Origin: an uncultured Sphaerochaeta sp.
GTDB lineage: Bacteria; Spirochaetota; Spirochaetia; Sphaerochaetales; Sphaerochaetaceae
Assembly (NCBI RefSeq): GCF_963677315.1
Contig: NZ_OY781939.1
Span: 372,001-436,000, forward strand
Reading direction: 5' to 3'
Length of the DNA stretch: 64,000 nucleotides
In this document: one piece after another, positions 1 through 7,828 of the stretch
How positions within the stretch are numbered: the stretch's first letter is position 1
Layout of the letters: every line of letters begins with the position of its first letter
The notes under the pieces: model-generated
What the model saw: only the letters and a program-made list of their open reading frames with translations
Databases searched by the model: none
Told to the model about the DNA's origin: nothing
Program-made: the position numbers and the translations under genes

Positions 1-636
1 CAAATCGAAAAAGGCGAAACAGTAGTGCTCATGGATAGTGAAAATCTTATTTTGGAACAACTATTCTTATTGTTGAAGGGTGAGACAGAACCTGAATCAG
101 GAAGCATTTTGTTGGAAGGGAAAAGACCTACAATCTCCGATCGCTCCATCGCACTGGTTCCAGCAAAACCTGAACAAAGTCTCATTTTTCCCCAACTCAC
201 GGTATTGGACAATCTGTTATTCACCAGTGACCATAAGGTGCCGTATCTTTGGTTGACGCGGAAACGTAGAGTTGCACTTGGCCACGATTTGGAAGAACCC
301 TTTGGAGAATCAATAACTGAAACATCTGCAGAGGAGTACTCCCAGTCCTATAAATTAAGATTGGTGTATCAACGATTACTCCTCCAAAAACCTACATTTC
401 TTTGTGCTGTACAGCCATTCGCTTCGATAGATATGTATCAACGAATTGAATTGATTTCCACCTATGACCTATTGAAACAGCGAGGAACTACCATCCTCAT
501 CCTCGCAGTTTCACTATCAGATACGCTGCAGATTGCAGACCGTCTGTTGCTGTGTAAGGATGGAATGATTGATCGACAACTGCTGCGTCATGAATTTTCT
601 CAATATCGAGGTTTTGCGGGATCAATTCCTCAATAA
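1..636 (+). CDS. Degenerate sugar-ABC-transporter ATPase-like protein, 5' truncated by window edge
   Basis: The reading frame is open to base 1, so the N-terminus lies outside the window; the first internal ATG is at 25. The visible ~211 residues follow the layout of one ABC nucleotide-binding domain: a strand-loop at the Walker A position, a Q-loop-like segment, a region where the signature should be, and a C-terminal part resembling the D/H-loop end (AVSLSDTLQIADRLLLCKDG). The catalytic motifs are missing: no GxxGxGKS/T, no LSGGQ-like signature, and no DEPT (CAVQPFASID stands there). It is therefore probably a non-hydrolysing ABC domain, perhaps the second half of a two-domain ATPase. It precedes an intact CUT2 transporter by 74 bp, so a role with that transporter is possible. 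Family assignment is inferred; function unknown. Confidence 0.55.
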   Translation, partial: QIEKGETVVLMDSENLILEQLFLLLKGETEPESGSILLEGKRPTISDRSIALVPAKPEQSLIFPQLTVLDNLLFTSDHKVPYLWLTRKRRVALGHDLEEPFGESITETSAEEYSQSYKLRLVYQRLLLQKPTFLCAVQPFASIDMYQRIELISTYDLLKQRGTTILILAVSLSDTLQIADRLLLCKDGMIDRQLLRHEFSQYRGFAGSIPQ

Positions 637-710
637 TCCAAAATAATTCCACCTCTTTCTAAAAAAAGGGCACCTATCTAGCTTACTATTCCCATGCAAC
701 ACTTACATAC

Positions 711-2234
711 ATGAATGATCAACCATACATCGTAGAAATGGAACATATTACCAAGACCTTTCCAGGTGTAAAAGCACTGGATGATGTCCAGTTCCGCTTA
801 AAGGCTGGCCAGGTTATGGCATTACTTGGGGAGAATGGGGCTGGGAAGTCCACATTAGTGAAAATCCTCAGCGGAGTATACACCAGGAACAGCGGAACAA
901 TGAGGTTGTTTGGAAATACGATTGAAGGCGATCTTACTCCCAAACAAGCTCAAGAACTAGGAATATCGATCATACATCAAGAATTGAATATGTGTTCTCA
1001 TCTTACTGTCTGTCAGAATATTTTCCTTGGACATGAACATACAACAGGGAGATTGCTTGACAACAAGAGTATGCGCAGCCGGGCGAAGGAAGTATTGCAA
1101 TCTCTTGATATTGACCTTGACCCTGACATGCTTGTTGGTGACTTGGCAGTATCGAAACAACAGATGGTGGAGATTGCAAAGGCTTTGCAATCAAATGCAA
1201 AGGTACTAATTATGGATGAGCCCACCAGTGCATTGACTAGTGTGGAGATTAACCAACTCTTTCGGCTAATCAAGGGCCTAAAAGAGAAGGGGGTGGGAAT
1301 CATTTATATCAGTCACCGTCTGGAAGAGTTGCAACATATCATTGATACAGTAACCATAATGCGGGATGGAAGATTCATTCTTGAAAAACCCTTTCATGAC
1401 CTTACCATGAACCAGATTATCGCACATATGGTAGGAAGGGAGATTAAGGAGAAATTTCCTAGGATTCCTGCTCATCAAGGGAAAAAACTATTCAGCGTAC
1501 AAAATCTGTGTGCAGGTCCATTGGTACGGGAGATAAATTTTGATGTCTACGAGGGTGAAATACTCGGTTTTGCTGGATTGATGGGAGCTGGACGTACTGA
1601 AATGACGAGAGCCATTTTTGGTGTAGATCCAAAAGAGCAAGGCCTCATAACTGTTGACGGAACGGAAGTTACTATCAATTGTCCAGAGGATGCGATACGT
1701 CATGGTTTGGTGCTTGCTCCTGAAGATAGAAAGAAAGACGGAATCTGCGTCAAGCTCTCAGTGAGAGAAAACATTGCCTTGCCTAACCTTGACTTGCTTT
1801 GCTCCAAGGCTGGCGTTATTAATCGCAAGAAAGAAGCCGAAATGGTCAACAAAGCTATTAAGGACTTGAAGATCAAGCTTGCAAATGCAGAGGTCGATGC
1901 TTCTTCCTTGTCAGGAGGAAACCAACAAAAGGTAGTCGTGGGTAAGTGGCTTGCCAGAAATAGTAAAGTAGTTATCTTTGATGAGCCAACACGTGGAATA
2001 GATGTTGCTGCAAAAGTTGAGATCTATCAGCTTATGAATCAGTTGAAGGAGTCAGGTATTGCGGTAATGTTCATATCCAGTGAGATGCCGGAAATCCTTG
2101 GTTTCAGTGACAGAATTTTAGTAATGTGTGATGGCAGGATAACAGGTGAATTAACTCGTGAGAATGCAACACAGGAAAAGATACTTGCACTTGCAACACA
2201 GTTTGAAAATAAATTTGAGAACCAGGTAGGGTGA
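711..2234 (+). CDS. CUT2-family sugar ABC transporter, double ATP-binding protein (RbsA/MglA type)
   Basis: Cytoplasmic ATPase that energises uptake of a monosaccharide through the permease encoded next. The 507 residues match the usual length of RbsA/MglA/XylG proteins. Two ABC domains are visible. The first has Walker A GENGAGKST near residue 41 and a Walker B ending in IMDEPTSAL near 165. The second has the degenerate P-loop typical of this family (GLMGAGRTEM) but a good signature (SGGNQQKVVVGKWLARN) and FDEPTRGID. No Shine-Dalgarno is evident before the chosen ATG; a TACTAT hexamer at 684-689 could be a -10 box but lacks a convincing -35. Followed after 10 bp by the permease and then the binding protein, so a three-gene uptake operon. 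Substrate cannot be read from sequence. Confidence 0.93.
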   Translation: MNDQPYIVEMEHITKTFPGVKALDDVQFRLKAGQVMALLGENGAGKSTLVKILSGVYTRNSGTMRLFGNTIEGDLTPKQAQELGISIIHQELNMCSHLTVCQNIFLGHEHTTGRLLDNKSMRSRAKEVLQSLDIDLDPDMLVGDLAVSKQQMVEIAKALQSNAKVLIMDEPTSALTSVEINQLFRLIKGLKEKGVGIIYISHRLEELQHIIDTVTIMRDGRFILEKPFHDLTMNQIIAHMVGREIKEKFPRIPAHQGKKLFSVQNLCAGPLVREINFDVYEGEILGFAGLMGAGRTEMTRAIFGVDPKEQGLITVDGTEVTINCPEDAIRHGLVLAPEDRKKDGICVKLSVRENIALPNLDLLCSKAGVINRKKEAEMVNKAIKDLKIKLANAEVDASSLSGGNQQKVVVGKWLARNSKVVIFDEPTRGIDVAAKVEIYQLMNQLKESGIAVMFISSEMPEILGFSDRILVMCDGRITGELTRENATQEKILALATQFENKFENQVG

Positions 2235-2244
2235 GGTAAACGAT

Positions 2245-3258
2245 ATGGTAACGTATATTGAAAAACCGTTCAAACGGTTGATGGGAATACGGGGAATAGG
2301 ACAAGTACTGACTGTAACCGCTGGTCTTGTTGTTTTGAGTGTTATTTTTGGGATAATGAACCCAATATTTTTCTCATCCCGTAATGTGGCAAACTTGCTT
2401 CGTCAGATTGCCCCAATACTGCTTATTGGAATCGGACAATCCTACGTACTGATTACTGGAAATATCGACCTTTCCATTGGTTCTGTAGTAGGCATGAGCA
2501 CGATGATCAGCGCTACTCTCATGACAAAAGGAGTGAATCCTTGGTTGGCTGTATTGCTAACTATAGTTGCATGCCTTGGAGTGGGATTGTCAAATGGTCT
2601 GCTCGTGTCATTTGCGAAATTACCTCCATTCATTGCCACGTTGGGAACCATGACAATAGCCCGAGGCATAGCGCAGATAGCAAACAACAATTACAATACC
2701 GATTCAATCGGAGAAGCAGCACAAGGCCTTCGTGACTTCTTCTATTATGGAAAGACTTTTGGACTCTATAACACTATCTGGATTGCTCTGGTACTCTGGA
2801 TTATCTTCAACTTCATCCTCACCCGTACAAAGACAGGCCGGCATATTTATGCAATAGGGTCCAACGCAGAGGCAGCTAGACTCAGTGGTGTTAACTTGGT
2901 TTCTACAACAACTAAAGCTTATCTAGTTTCTGCTTTTGTCTCCTGTGTTGTAGGCCTTATCACCACCGCTACCAGTGGAATGGGTACCATGGATGCAGGC
3001 AATACCTATGAGCTGTACGCTGTTGCTGCCTCGGTGATAGGCGGCGTTTCCACCCTTGGAGGACAGGGAATGCTCTTTGGTACAGTGATCGGTGCCTCTA
3101 TTTGGGGCGTTCTTCAGAACGGTCTGCAATTTGCAGGAGCCCCAGTTGCCATCAGGAATATAGTTATTGGAATCATTGTCGTCATCTCAGTATTGCTTGA
3201 TGTCATCGTCCGCTCAGGCAAGAGTTCCCGGAAGAAACGGACGGAAGTAAGTGTTTGA
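2245..3258 (+). CDS. CUT2-family sugar ABC transporter permease (RbsC type)
   Basis: Inner-membrane channel subunit of the ribose/galactose/xylose-type importers. The 337-residue product is almost entirely hydrophobic segments and carries the family hallmarks: GQSYVLITGNIDLSIGSVVG near residue 65, LPPFIATLGTM near 125, and IGSNAEAARLSGVN near 205, followed by SVIGGVSTLGGQGMLFGT. The ATG has GAGGT about 8 nt upstream. It lies 10 bp downstream of the ATPase gene and 43 bp upstream of the binding-protein gene, so it is almost certainly cotranscribed. The last residues (KSSRKKR) are basic and probably cytoplasmic. No anomaly in length or motifs. The sugar transported is not identifiable. Confidence 0.93.
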   Translation: MVTYIEKPFKRLMGIRGIGQVLTVTAGLVVLSVIFGIMNPIFFSSRNVANLLRQIAPILLIGIGQSYVLITGNIDLSIGSVVGMSTMISATLMTKGVNPWLAVLLTIVACLGVGLSNGLLVSFAKLPPFIATLGTMTIARGIAQIANNNYNTDSIGEAAQGLRDFFYYGKTFGLYNTIWIALVLWIIFNFILTRTKTGRHIYAIGSNAEAARLSGVNLVSTTTKAYLVSAFVSCVVGLITTATSGMGTMDAGNTYELYAVAASVIGGVSTLGGQGMLFGTVIGASIWGVLQNGLQFAGAPVAIRNIVIGIIVVISVLLDVIVRSGKSSRKKRTEVSV

Positions 3259-3301
3259 TCATAATCACCTTAGGTGAGAAATAGTAAAGGAGTGTATTAG
3301 T

Positions 3302-4213
3302 ATGAAGAAACTGAGTATGGTACTATTGGTACTGCTGATTGCAGGGTCACTGTTCGCACAGGGCGCAAAAGAGGATTCTTCTGCCTACAAGATTTATCTG
3401 ATCACAATGGATCAGATGGACCAGCACTGGGTAAATGTGGACAAGGGTGCACAGAAAGCAGCAGAGGAATTGGGCTCCGTTGATTACAAATGGTTGGCTC
3501 CCGATGTAAAGGACGATGCTAAGCAGATTGAGAGCATCAACAATGCAGTTGCAGGTGGTGCTGATGCCATTCTTCTGGCTGCAAATGGTCCGAATGCAGT
3601 AACTGCTGCACTAAAAGAAGCTGAAGAAGCTGGAGTTACCATTGTCTATGTTGACTCTGCAGCAAACTTCCCCGCAGTACAGACGCTGGCAACAGACAAC
3701 ACTGCTGCAGGGACTACAGCAGGTGAGGAGATGCTTGAGGCATTGAAAGCTAAGGGCGTAAATGCTGGAAAGATTGGAGTAATCTCCGTTAACAGTGCAA
3801 CGGCCTCCACTGTTGCTCGTGAAACGGGTTTCCGTAAGGCCTTCGAGGGTACTTCCTTTGAAATCCTAGAGACCCAATACTGTAATGGTGATGCTGCTGT
3901 ATCAAAGGACATGAGTGCAAACTTTATTACTCAAGGTGTGGTTGGTCTTTTCGGAGCCAATGAAGGATCCACAGTTGGTATCGGAAACGCAATTGCTGAA
4001 GCAGGAACTAGTGTCATCGGTGTTGGATTTGACAAGAGTGATATGATTCTTTCATTGATCAAGAGTGGTCATATTCTTGCAACCATGGCACAGAACCCTG
4101 ATGTAATGGGATACGAAGGTGTAAAGACTGCCTATCGTGCATTGAGTGGCGAGGCTATCTCCCAGGACTATGTAGATACCGGCGTATCTGTACTGACAAA
4201 AGAAAACCTGTAA
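3302..4213 (+). CDS. Sugar-binding periplasmic protein of the CUT2 transporter (type 1 PBP)
   Basis: Exported receptor delivering sugar to the preceding permease. An N-terminal signal peptide (MKKLSMVLLVLLIAGSLFAQ) is followed by GAKEDSS. No lipobox cysteine is present, so signal peptidase I release is expected rather than lipidation. The rest has the RbsB/xylose-type fold pattern: a first lobe with DQHWVNVDKGAQKAAEELG, the segment GADAILLAANGPNAVTAAL near residue 90, and VYVDSAANFPAVQTLATDN near 115; the second lobe has FGANEGSTVGIGNAIAEAG and VGFDKSDMIL. AAGGAG lies 9 nt before the ATG. The 303 residues are slightly short for the family but complete. A strong hairpin follows the gene, so it probably ends the operon. 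Confidence 0.9.
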   Translation: MKKLSMVLLVLLIAGSLFAQGAKEDSSAYKIYLITMDQMDQHWVNVDKGAQKAAEELGSVDYKWLAPDVKDDAKQIESINNAVAGGADAILLAANGPNAVTAALKEAEEAGVTIVYVDSAANFPAVQTLATDNTAAGTTAGEEMLEALKAKGVNAGKIGVISVNSATASTVARETGFRKAFEGTSFEILETQYCNGDAAVSKDMSANFITQGVVGLFGANEGSTVGIGNAIAEAGTSVIGVGFDKSDMILSLIKSGHILATMAQNPDVMGYEGVKTAYRALSGEAISQDYVDTGVSVLTKENL

Positions 4214-4235
4214 AAATACAGTTAAGTTGAACCAA

Positions 4236-4269
4236 GCAAGGGGGGCATAAGCCCTCCTTGCCTTCTTTG
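4236..4269 (+). terminator. Hairpin terminator after the sugar transporter operon
   Basis: An 11-bp stem (left arm 4236-4246 GCAAGGGGGGC, right arm 4251-4261 GCCCTCCTTGC, one G-T wobble) closes an ATAA loop and is followed by a weak T-rich tail (CTTCTTTG). It sits 22 bp after the binding-protein stop codon. Its right arm overlaps the -35 box of the tmRNA promoter. Confidence 0.7.
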
Positions 4270-4286
4270 TAAATTCTGAGTATAGT
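4258..4286 (+). promoter_or_regulatory. Sigma-70-type promoter for tmRNA
   Basis: TTGCCT at 4258-4263, a 17-bp spacer, and TATAGT at 4281-4286. Expected transcription start is near 4293, about 22 nt before the mature tmRNA 5' end, which leaves a short leader for RNase P to remove. The -35 element shares bases with the stem of the upstream terminator. Confidence 0.65.
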
Positions 4287-4314
4287 AAAGATACCTCAAG
4301 GGATTAGTCCCATT

Positions 4315-4689
4315 GGGGGTGTTTCGGTTTCGACTGGCGGAAGATCAGGCCAGTGGCTGCAAGCGGAGCGCCAACTCCTAAAACTAGCAAAAACATTTAA
4401 CTGCCAAAAAAGAAGACGAAGTCTCCTTCGAAGCAGAATACGCTCTCGCTGCGTAACAGCACGAGAACGTACAGGCCCGTCTGCTGCCGCTCTTAAGCAA
4501 CGGATACCTGTAAAAGCAAGAGCTTACCCAACCCAGTGCCTATGGGGGGAGGGGACATTAAAGTAGGCTACAAAGAGTGGACGTTTTGCCGGTGAACCTA
4601 ACGCACTTTGGAAATTTTGATCACCAGCTAAGCTTGTAGACGTCCCTGGGTGGCACGTTAGGACGGGGGTTCGAATCCCCCCACCTCCA
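4315..4689 (+). ncRNA. ssrA: Transfer-messenger RNA (tmRNA)
   Basis: Rescues ribosomes stalled on mRNAs lacking stop codons, acting with SmpB (encoded at 15.7-16.2 kb). The 5' end GGGGGTG pairs with CACCTCC at 4682-4688 as a 7-bp acceptor stem (one G-T pair); the discriminator is A4689 and CCA is not encoded. The T arm GGGGG-TTCGAAT-CCCCC is at about 4666-4681, and the conserved 5' segment TTTCGGTTTCGACTGG is intact. The tag frame begins at GCC 4403 and ends at TAA 4454-4456, encoding AKKEDEVSFEAEYALAA with the usual ALAA protease degron. The one-piece layout is standard, not permuted. Ends are set from the acceptor stem and could be off by one base. Confidence 0.95.
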
Positions 4690-4698
4690 GAAACACGA

Positions 4699-4726
4699 CC
4701 CGTCTTCTTCCGAAGGCGGGTTTTTT
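4699..4726 (+). terminator. Intrinsic terminator of tmRNA
   Basis: Stem CCCGTCTTC (4699-4707) and GAAGGCGGG (4712-4720), with one T-G wobble and a TTCC loop, followed by six T. The T-run overlaps the stop codon of the convergent AraC-type gene at 4725-4727. Confidence 0.88.
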
Positions 4727-5522
4727 ATTGCACAATTAAACGATAGGCTGATGGTGCATATCCCGTAAATTTCTTGAAAATTCTCCAAAAGTAAGACGCC
4801 TCCTCATAACCAACCTTTTGTGCAATCTCAGCTATTGTAAAGGAGGTTGATCGTAACAAGCCTTCTGCAGTTCGTATCCGTATCTTTGTAAGATACTGCA
4901 TAGGGGTTGTGTGCATCTCCCTGTGAAAGAGACGAATCAGGTAAGAAGGACTAACAGCAACAAGGTCAGACAACTGTTCCAACGTTATCTGATGGAAAAA
5001 ATGGTGATTGATATACTCAGTGACAATATGTACTACATCGAAGGGGGCTTGCTCTTCGTCAGAAAATTTTTGTGCAGCATTCAAAAGAAGTGCCTCAATG
5101 TAACACTTCTTAAGAGCTTCGCTTTGTGATCCACTGTGATACGCATTCTCATAGATTTGATTGAACAGAAATGAAAAAATCCCTTTTGAGTCACTGGTGA
5201 GAAACGCTTCTTGAAGGGAACATGGCTGTTTTGACTGTATTCCAAGGGCAATGACTTCCTGATTGATGTGTGGATTTTTCAACTCCTGATGAATTACCCC
5301 AGGGGGATAGAACAATATACCATAAGTTTTTAATTGCAGTTGTTCGTTGCTTGCATCCACCAAGATTGTACCGCTGAGGAAGAATATAATTTCCAAATAC
5401 GAGTGATTGTGCCTACAGTAGTTCCACTTGGAGCTTTTCCCATCCATTCGCTCACAATAGACAAGCTCAAACTCAGCATTACTTAGATCTTTGAGATATA
5501 CTGCGATTTTCTCTCTTTTCAT
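4725..5522 (-). CDS. AraC-family transcriptional regulator
   Basis: Cytoplasmic one-component regulator, probably ligand-sensing. The 265 residues divide into an N-terminal cupin-like sensor (about 1-150, with HNHSYLEIIFFLSG and YGILFYPPGVIHQ) and a C-terminal double helix-turn-helix (about 165-262). The latter includes ITLEQLSDLVAVSPSYLIRLF and the second-helix signature FTIAEIAQKVGYEEASYFWRIF followed by KFTGYAPSAYR. It is divergent from the amidotransferase-like gene across 146 bp holding a perfect 12-bp palindrome, so it may control that gene and possibly the sugar transporter beyond the tmRNA. The start ATG has GGGGG 3-4 nt upstream. AraC members with this layout usually control carbohydrate genes; the effector is unknown. 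Confidence 0.92.
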   Translation of the reverse strand: MKREKIAVYLKDLSNAEFELVYCERMDGKSSKWNYCRHNHSYLEIIFFLSGTILVDASNEQLQLKTYGILFYPPGVIHQELKNPHINQEVIALGIQSKQPCSLQEAFLTSDSKGIFSFLFNQIYENAYHSGSQSEALKKCYIEALLLNAAQKFSDEEQAPFDVVHIVTEYINHHFFHQITLEQLSDLVAVSPSYLIRLFHREMHTTPMQYLTKIRIRTAEGLLRSTSFTIAEIAQKVGYEEASYFWRIFKKFTGYAPSAYRLIVQ

Positions 5523-5533
5523 GTGCCCCCATT

Positions 5534-5545
5534 TTTACCGGTAAA
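5534..5545. promoter_or_regulatory. 12-bp perfect palindrome in the divergent intergenic region
   Basis: TTTACCGGTAAA lies 12 bp upstream of the AraC-type start and 124 bp upstream of the divergent gene. Palindromes with a central CG step are typical of LacI/GalR-type operators, whereas AraC proteins usually bind direct repeats, so the cognate protein may not be the adjacent AraC regulator. Regulatory role is inferred. Confidence 0.4.
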
Positions 5546-5668
5546 TAGGTTAGTTTGTTCAATATAATCCATATTCTCGTCTCTTTTATGTATTCACTAC
5601 ATTAGATATCACATTTACAGTAACTATTGTAAGGATAATTGTTAATACAATATAAGATGGAGGTATCT

Positions 5669-6424
5669 ATGAAAAAGATCTTTATTTGTGGAGAATCGTA
5701 CGTGGGTTATACTGTTCATATCAAGGGAGCTGATGAAATGACCACGCAAAGCTACACTGAGAATATTCATTGGCTCAGAGATGCATTAATGAGAGGAGAT
5801 TGTTCAGTGGATTACATGCCATCCCATGTTGCACTATCATCATTCCCTGACACAGTAGAAAAACTGAATGTGTATGACCTGGTGATTCTATCTGATGTTG
5901 GTGCAAACACTCTTCTCATGACCCAACAATCATTTCCTGGAGGACTAAGAGCTCCAAACCGTTGTACAGCCATCAAGGAGTACGTACTGCAAGGAGGATC
6001 ATTTCTTATGATTGGAGGATTCATGTCTTTTACTGGAATTGAGGGAAAAGCACACTATGGCACTACAGCCATCGCTGATATTCTTCCAGTTGACTTGCTT
6101 CCTTATGATGACAGGATGGAGACCCCAGAAGGGACATTCCCTAAGATTATCGATCATTCTCATACAGTATTTAACGGTATTGAGGGAGATTGGCCGTATG
6201 TAATTGGGTACAACAAAACATTGGAGAATTCTGAGAAGGGAGTGGTGATAGCACGGGTCCAGCAAGACCCATTTATTGCAATCGGTGAGTTTGGGAAGGG
6301 AAGAAGCGCTGCCTATACCTCTGATTGCGCGCCCCACTGGGCATCGCCAGATTTCATGTCATGGAAGCATTACGACACCCTATTTCAAAATATCGTTAAC
6401 TGGTTGACTGAAAATCGTAAATAG
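5669..6424 (+). CDS. Glutamine amidotransferase-like (ThuA/GATase1-like) protein
   Basis: A 251-residue cytoplasmic protein resembling the GATase1-like family (formerly DUF1355). Visible segments are KIFICGESYVGY at the N-terminus, YDLVILSDVGANTLL near 73, GGSFLMIGGFMSFTG near 110 (the nucleophile-elbow position of class I amidotransferases, here lacking a cysteine), and GRSAAYTSDCAPHWASPDFM near 218. The start is ATG 5669, which has GGAGG 6 nt upstream; an earlier frame-open ATG at 5639 lacks a ribosome site. Family members often accompany sugar-catabolic genes and their reaction is not established. Because the Cys nucleophile is not seen at the elbow, ordinary glutaminase chemistry is unlikely. 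It probably depends on the divergent AraC regulator. Confidence 0.75.
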   Translation: MKKIFICGESYVGYTVHIKGADEMTTQSYTENIHWLRDALMRGDCSVDYMPSHVALSSFPDTVEKLNVYDLVILSDVGANTLLMTQQSFPGGLRAPNRCTAIKEYVLQGGSFLMIGGFMSFTGIEGKAHYGTTAIADILPVDLLPYDDRMETPEGTFPKIIDHSHTVFNGIEGDWPYVIGYNKTLENSEKGVVIARVQQDPFIAIGEFGKGRSAAYTSDCAPHWASPDFMSWKHYDTLFQNIVNWLTENRK

Positions 6425-6434
6425 TAATCATCGA

Positions 6435-6473
6435 GTATCTTGCTGAGGTAGTATTCCTGTCCCAGCAAGATAC
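6435..6473 (+). terminator. Long-arm hairpin after the amidotransferase-like gene
   Basis: Perfect 11-bp inverted repeat: GTATCTTGCTG at 6435-6445 and CAGCAAGATAC at 6463-6473, separated by 17 nt. It is 10 bp after the stop codon, but no T-run follows, so it could be a factor-assisted terminator or an mRNA 3'-end stabiliser. Confidence 0.45.
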
Positions 6474-6529
6474 CTAATAATTGATTGGTCTCTATTTCTT
6501 GAAAAGGAAAATGTTCTGCTCTTCCTTGG

Positions 6530-6558
6530 TTGAGAATCACCTGCTGTCAGCCTATACT
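6530..6558 (+). promoter_or_regulatory. Sigma-70-type promoter for sbcD-sbcC
   Basis: TTGAGA (6530-6535), 17-bp spacer, TATACT (6553-6558). The expected start near 6565 leaves a ~30-nt leader before the sbcD ATG. Confidence 0.65.
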
Positions 6559-6595
6559 ATGATGATATGAGTACAACTCTTTTTCAGGAGCCTTT

Positions 6596-7819
6596 ATGAA
6601 TATTCTCCATACATCAGACTGGCATCTTGGTCGTTCACTGTTCTCACAGAAACGCTATGATGAATTTGCCGCATTTCTTGGTTGGTTGATTGAAACCATC
6701 GAAAATCAACAAGTAGATATCTTGTTGGTATCCGGTGACATCTTCGACACCAGTACACCTAGCAACAAAGCCCAGCAACTCTATTACGAGTTTCTCTACA
6801 AAGTCTCCAAATCATGTTGCAAGACCGTCGTAATCATCGGGGGAAACCACGACAGCCCATCATTCCTACAAGCTCCGAGCGCTCTCTTACATGTACTCAA
6901 TGTACATGTAATTGGATCCAAAAGAGAAACGCCAGAAGAAGAGGTGCTTATAGTTGAGGCAAATGGTAAACCGATGGCCATTATCTGTGCTGTCCCTTAT
7001 TTGCGAGACAAGGACATCCGCTACGCAGAAGCAGGAGAGACCATTGATGACAAGAATAGAAAACTCCTGGAAGGAATAAAGGAACACTATAAAACAGTTT
7101 GTAGTATTGCAAAAAAGAGACAAATGGAATTGGGAAACAATGTACCCCTCATTGCAATGGGGCATCTCTTCACACAAGGTGGCAAGACAGTAGAGGGAGA
7201 TGGTGTGAGTGAACTCTACATCGGCTCCCTTGCACAGATAGACAGCTCTGTCTTCCCTGAATTCCTGGATTACGTAGCGCTTGGGCATCTCCATGTACCA
7301 CAGTGTGTAGGTGGCAAGGATGCGATACGGTACAGTGGTTCCCCGATCCCCATGGGATTTGGGGAAGCAAAACAGCAGAAACAGGTTGTATTGCTGCATT
7401 TTGATAAAACCCTTTCCATAGATCCTCTTCCCATACCATCATTTCAACACCTGGAGAGCATCAAGGGAAACATGGAGCACATTACCTCAAGAATTCTACA
7501 GCTCAAAGAGACGGGTGAGTCTGCCTATATTGAAATTGAATATACAGCACCCGAGATGGTCACCAATCTAAGTGAACAATGTGAGGAGCTTGTACAAGAT
7601 TCAAATCTCACGATACTCCGTATAAGGAATCGTCAATTCATACAACGTGTTATGGCATCAATGCAGGTACAAGAAACCCTCGAAGACCTAAACCCTGAAG
7701 AAGTCTTTACACGATGTCTCGATACGTTTGCAGTAACCGAGGGAGAGCGACAGCCCCTGAGAGATGCTTATCATGAAATACTCTTAGAGATGCATGATGA
7801 AGATACCTTTGCTGAATAG
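6596..7819 (+). CDS. sbcD: Nuclease SbcCD subunit D
   Basis: Metallo-phosphoesterase nuclease subunit of the SbcCD (Mre11-Rad50-like) complex, which opens DNA hairpins and processes double-strand ends. The 407 residues carry the Mre11 metal ligands: D8 and H10 in HTSDWHLGR, D48 in VSGDIFDTS, N84-H85 in IGGNHDSPS, and later MGHLF and LGHLHVPQ histidines. Length is normal for bacterial SbcD. AGGAG lies 5 nt before the ATG. The sbcC gene begins 9 bp after the stop codon, so the two are cotranscribed from the promoter at 6530-6558. No missing residues noticed. Confidence 0.97.
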   Translation: MNILHTSDWHLGRSLFSQKRYDEFAAFLGWLIETIENQQVDILLVSGDIFDTSTPSNKAQQLYYEFLYKVSKSCCKTVVIIGGNHDSPSFLQAPSALLHVLNVHVIGSKRETPEEEVLIVEANGKPMAIICAVPYLRDKDIRYAEAGETIDDKNRKLLEGIKEHYKTVCSIAKKRQMELGNNVPLIAMGHLFTQGGKTVEGDGVSELYIGSLAQIDSSVFPEFLDYVALGHLHVPQCVGGKDAIRYSGSPIPMGFGEAKQQKQVVLLHFDKTLSIDPLPIPSFQHLESIKGNMEHITSRILQLKETGESAYIEIEYTAPEMVTNLSEQCEELVQDSNLTILRIRNRQFIQRVMASMQVQETLEDLNPEEVFTRCLDTFAVTEGERQPLRDAYHEILLEMHDEDTFAE

Positions 7820-7828
7820 GACAAAACC

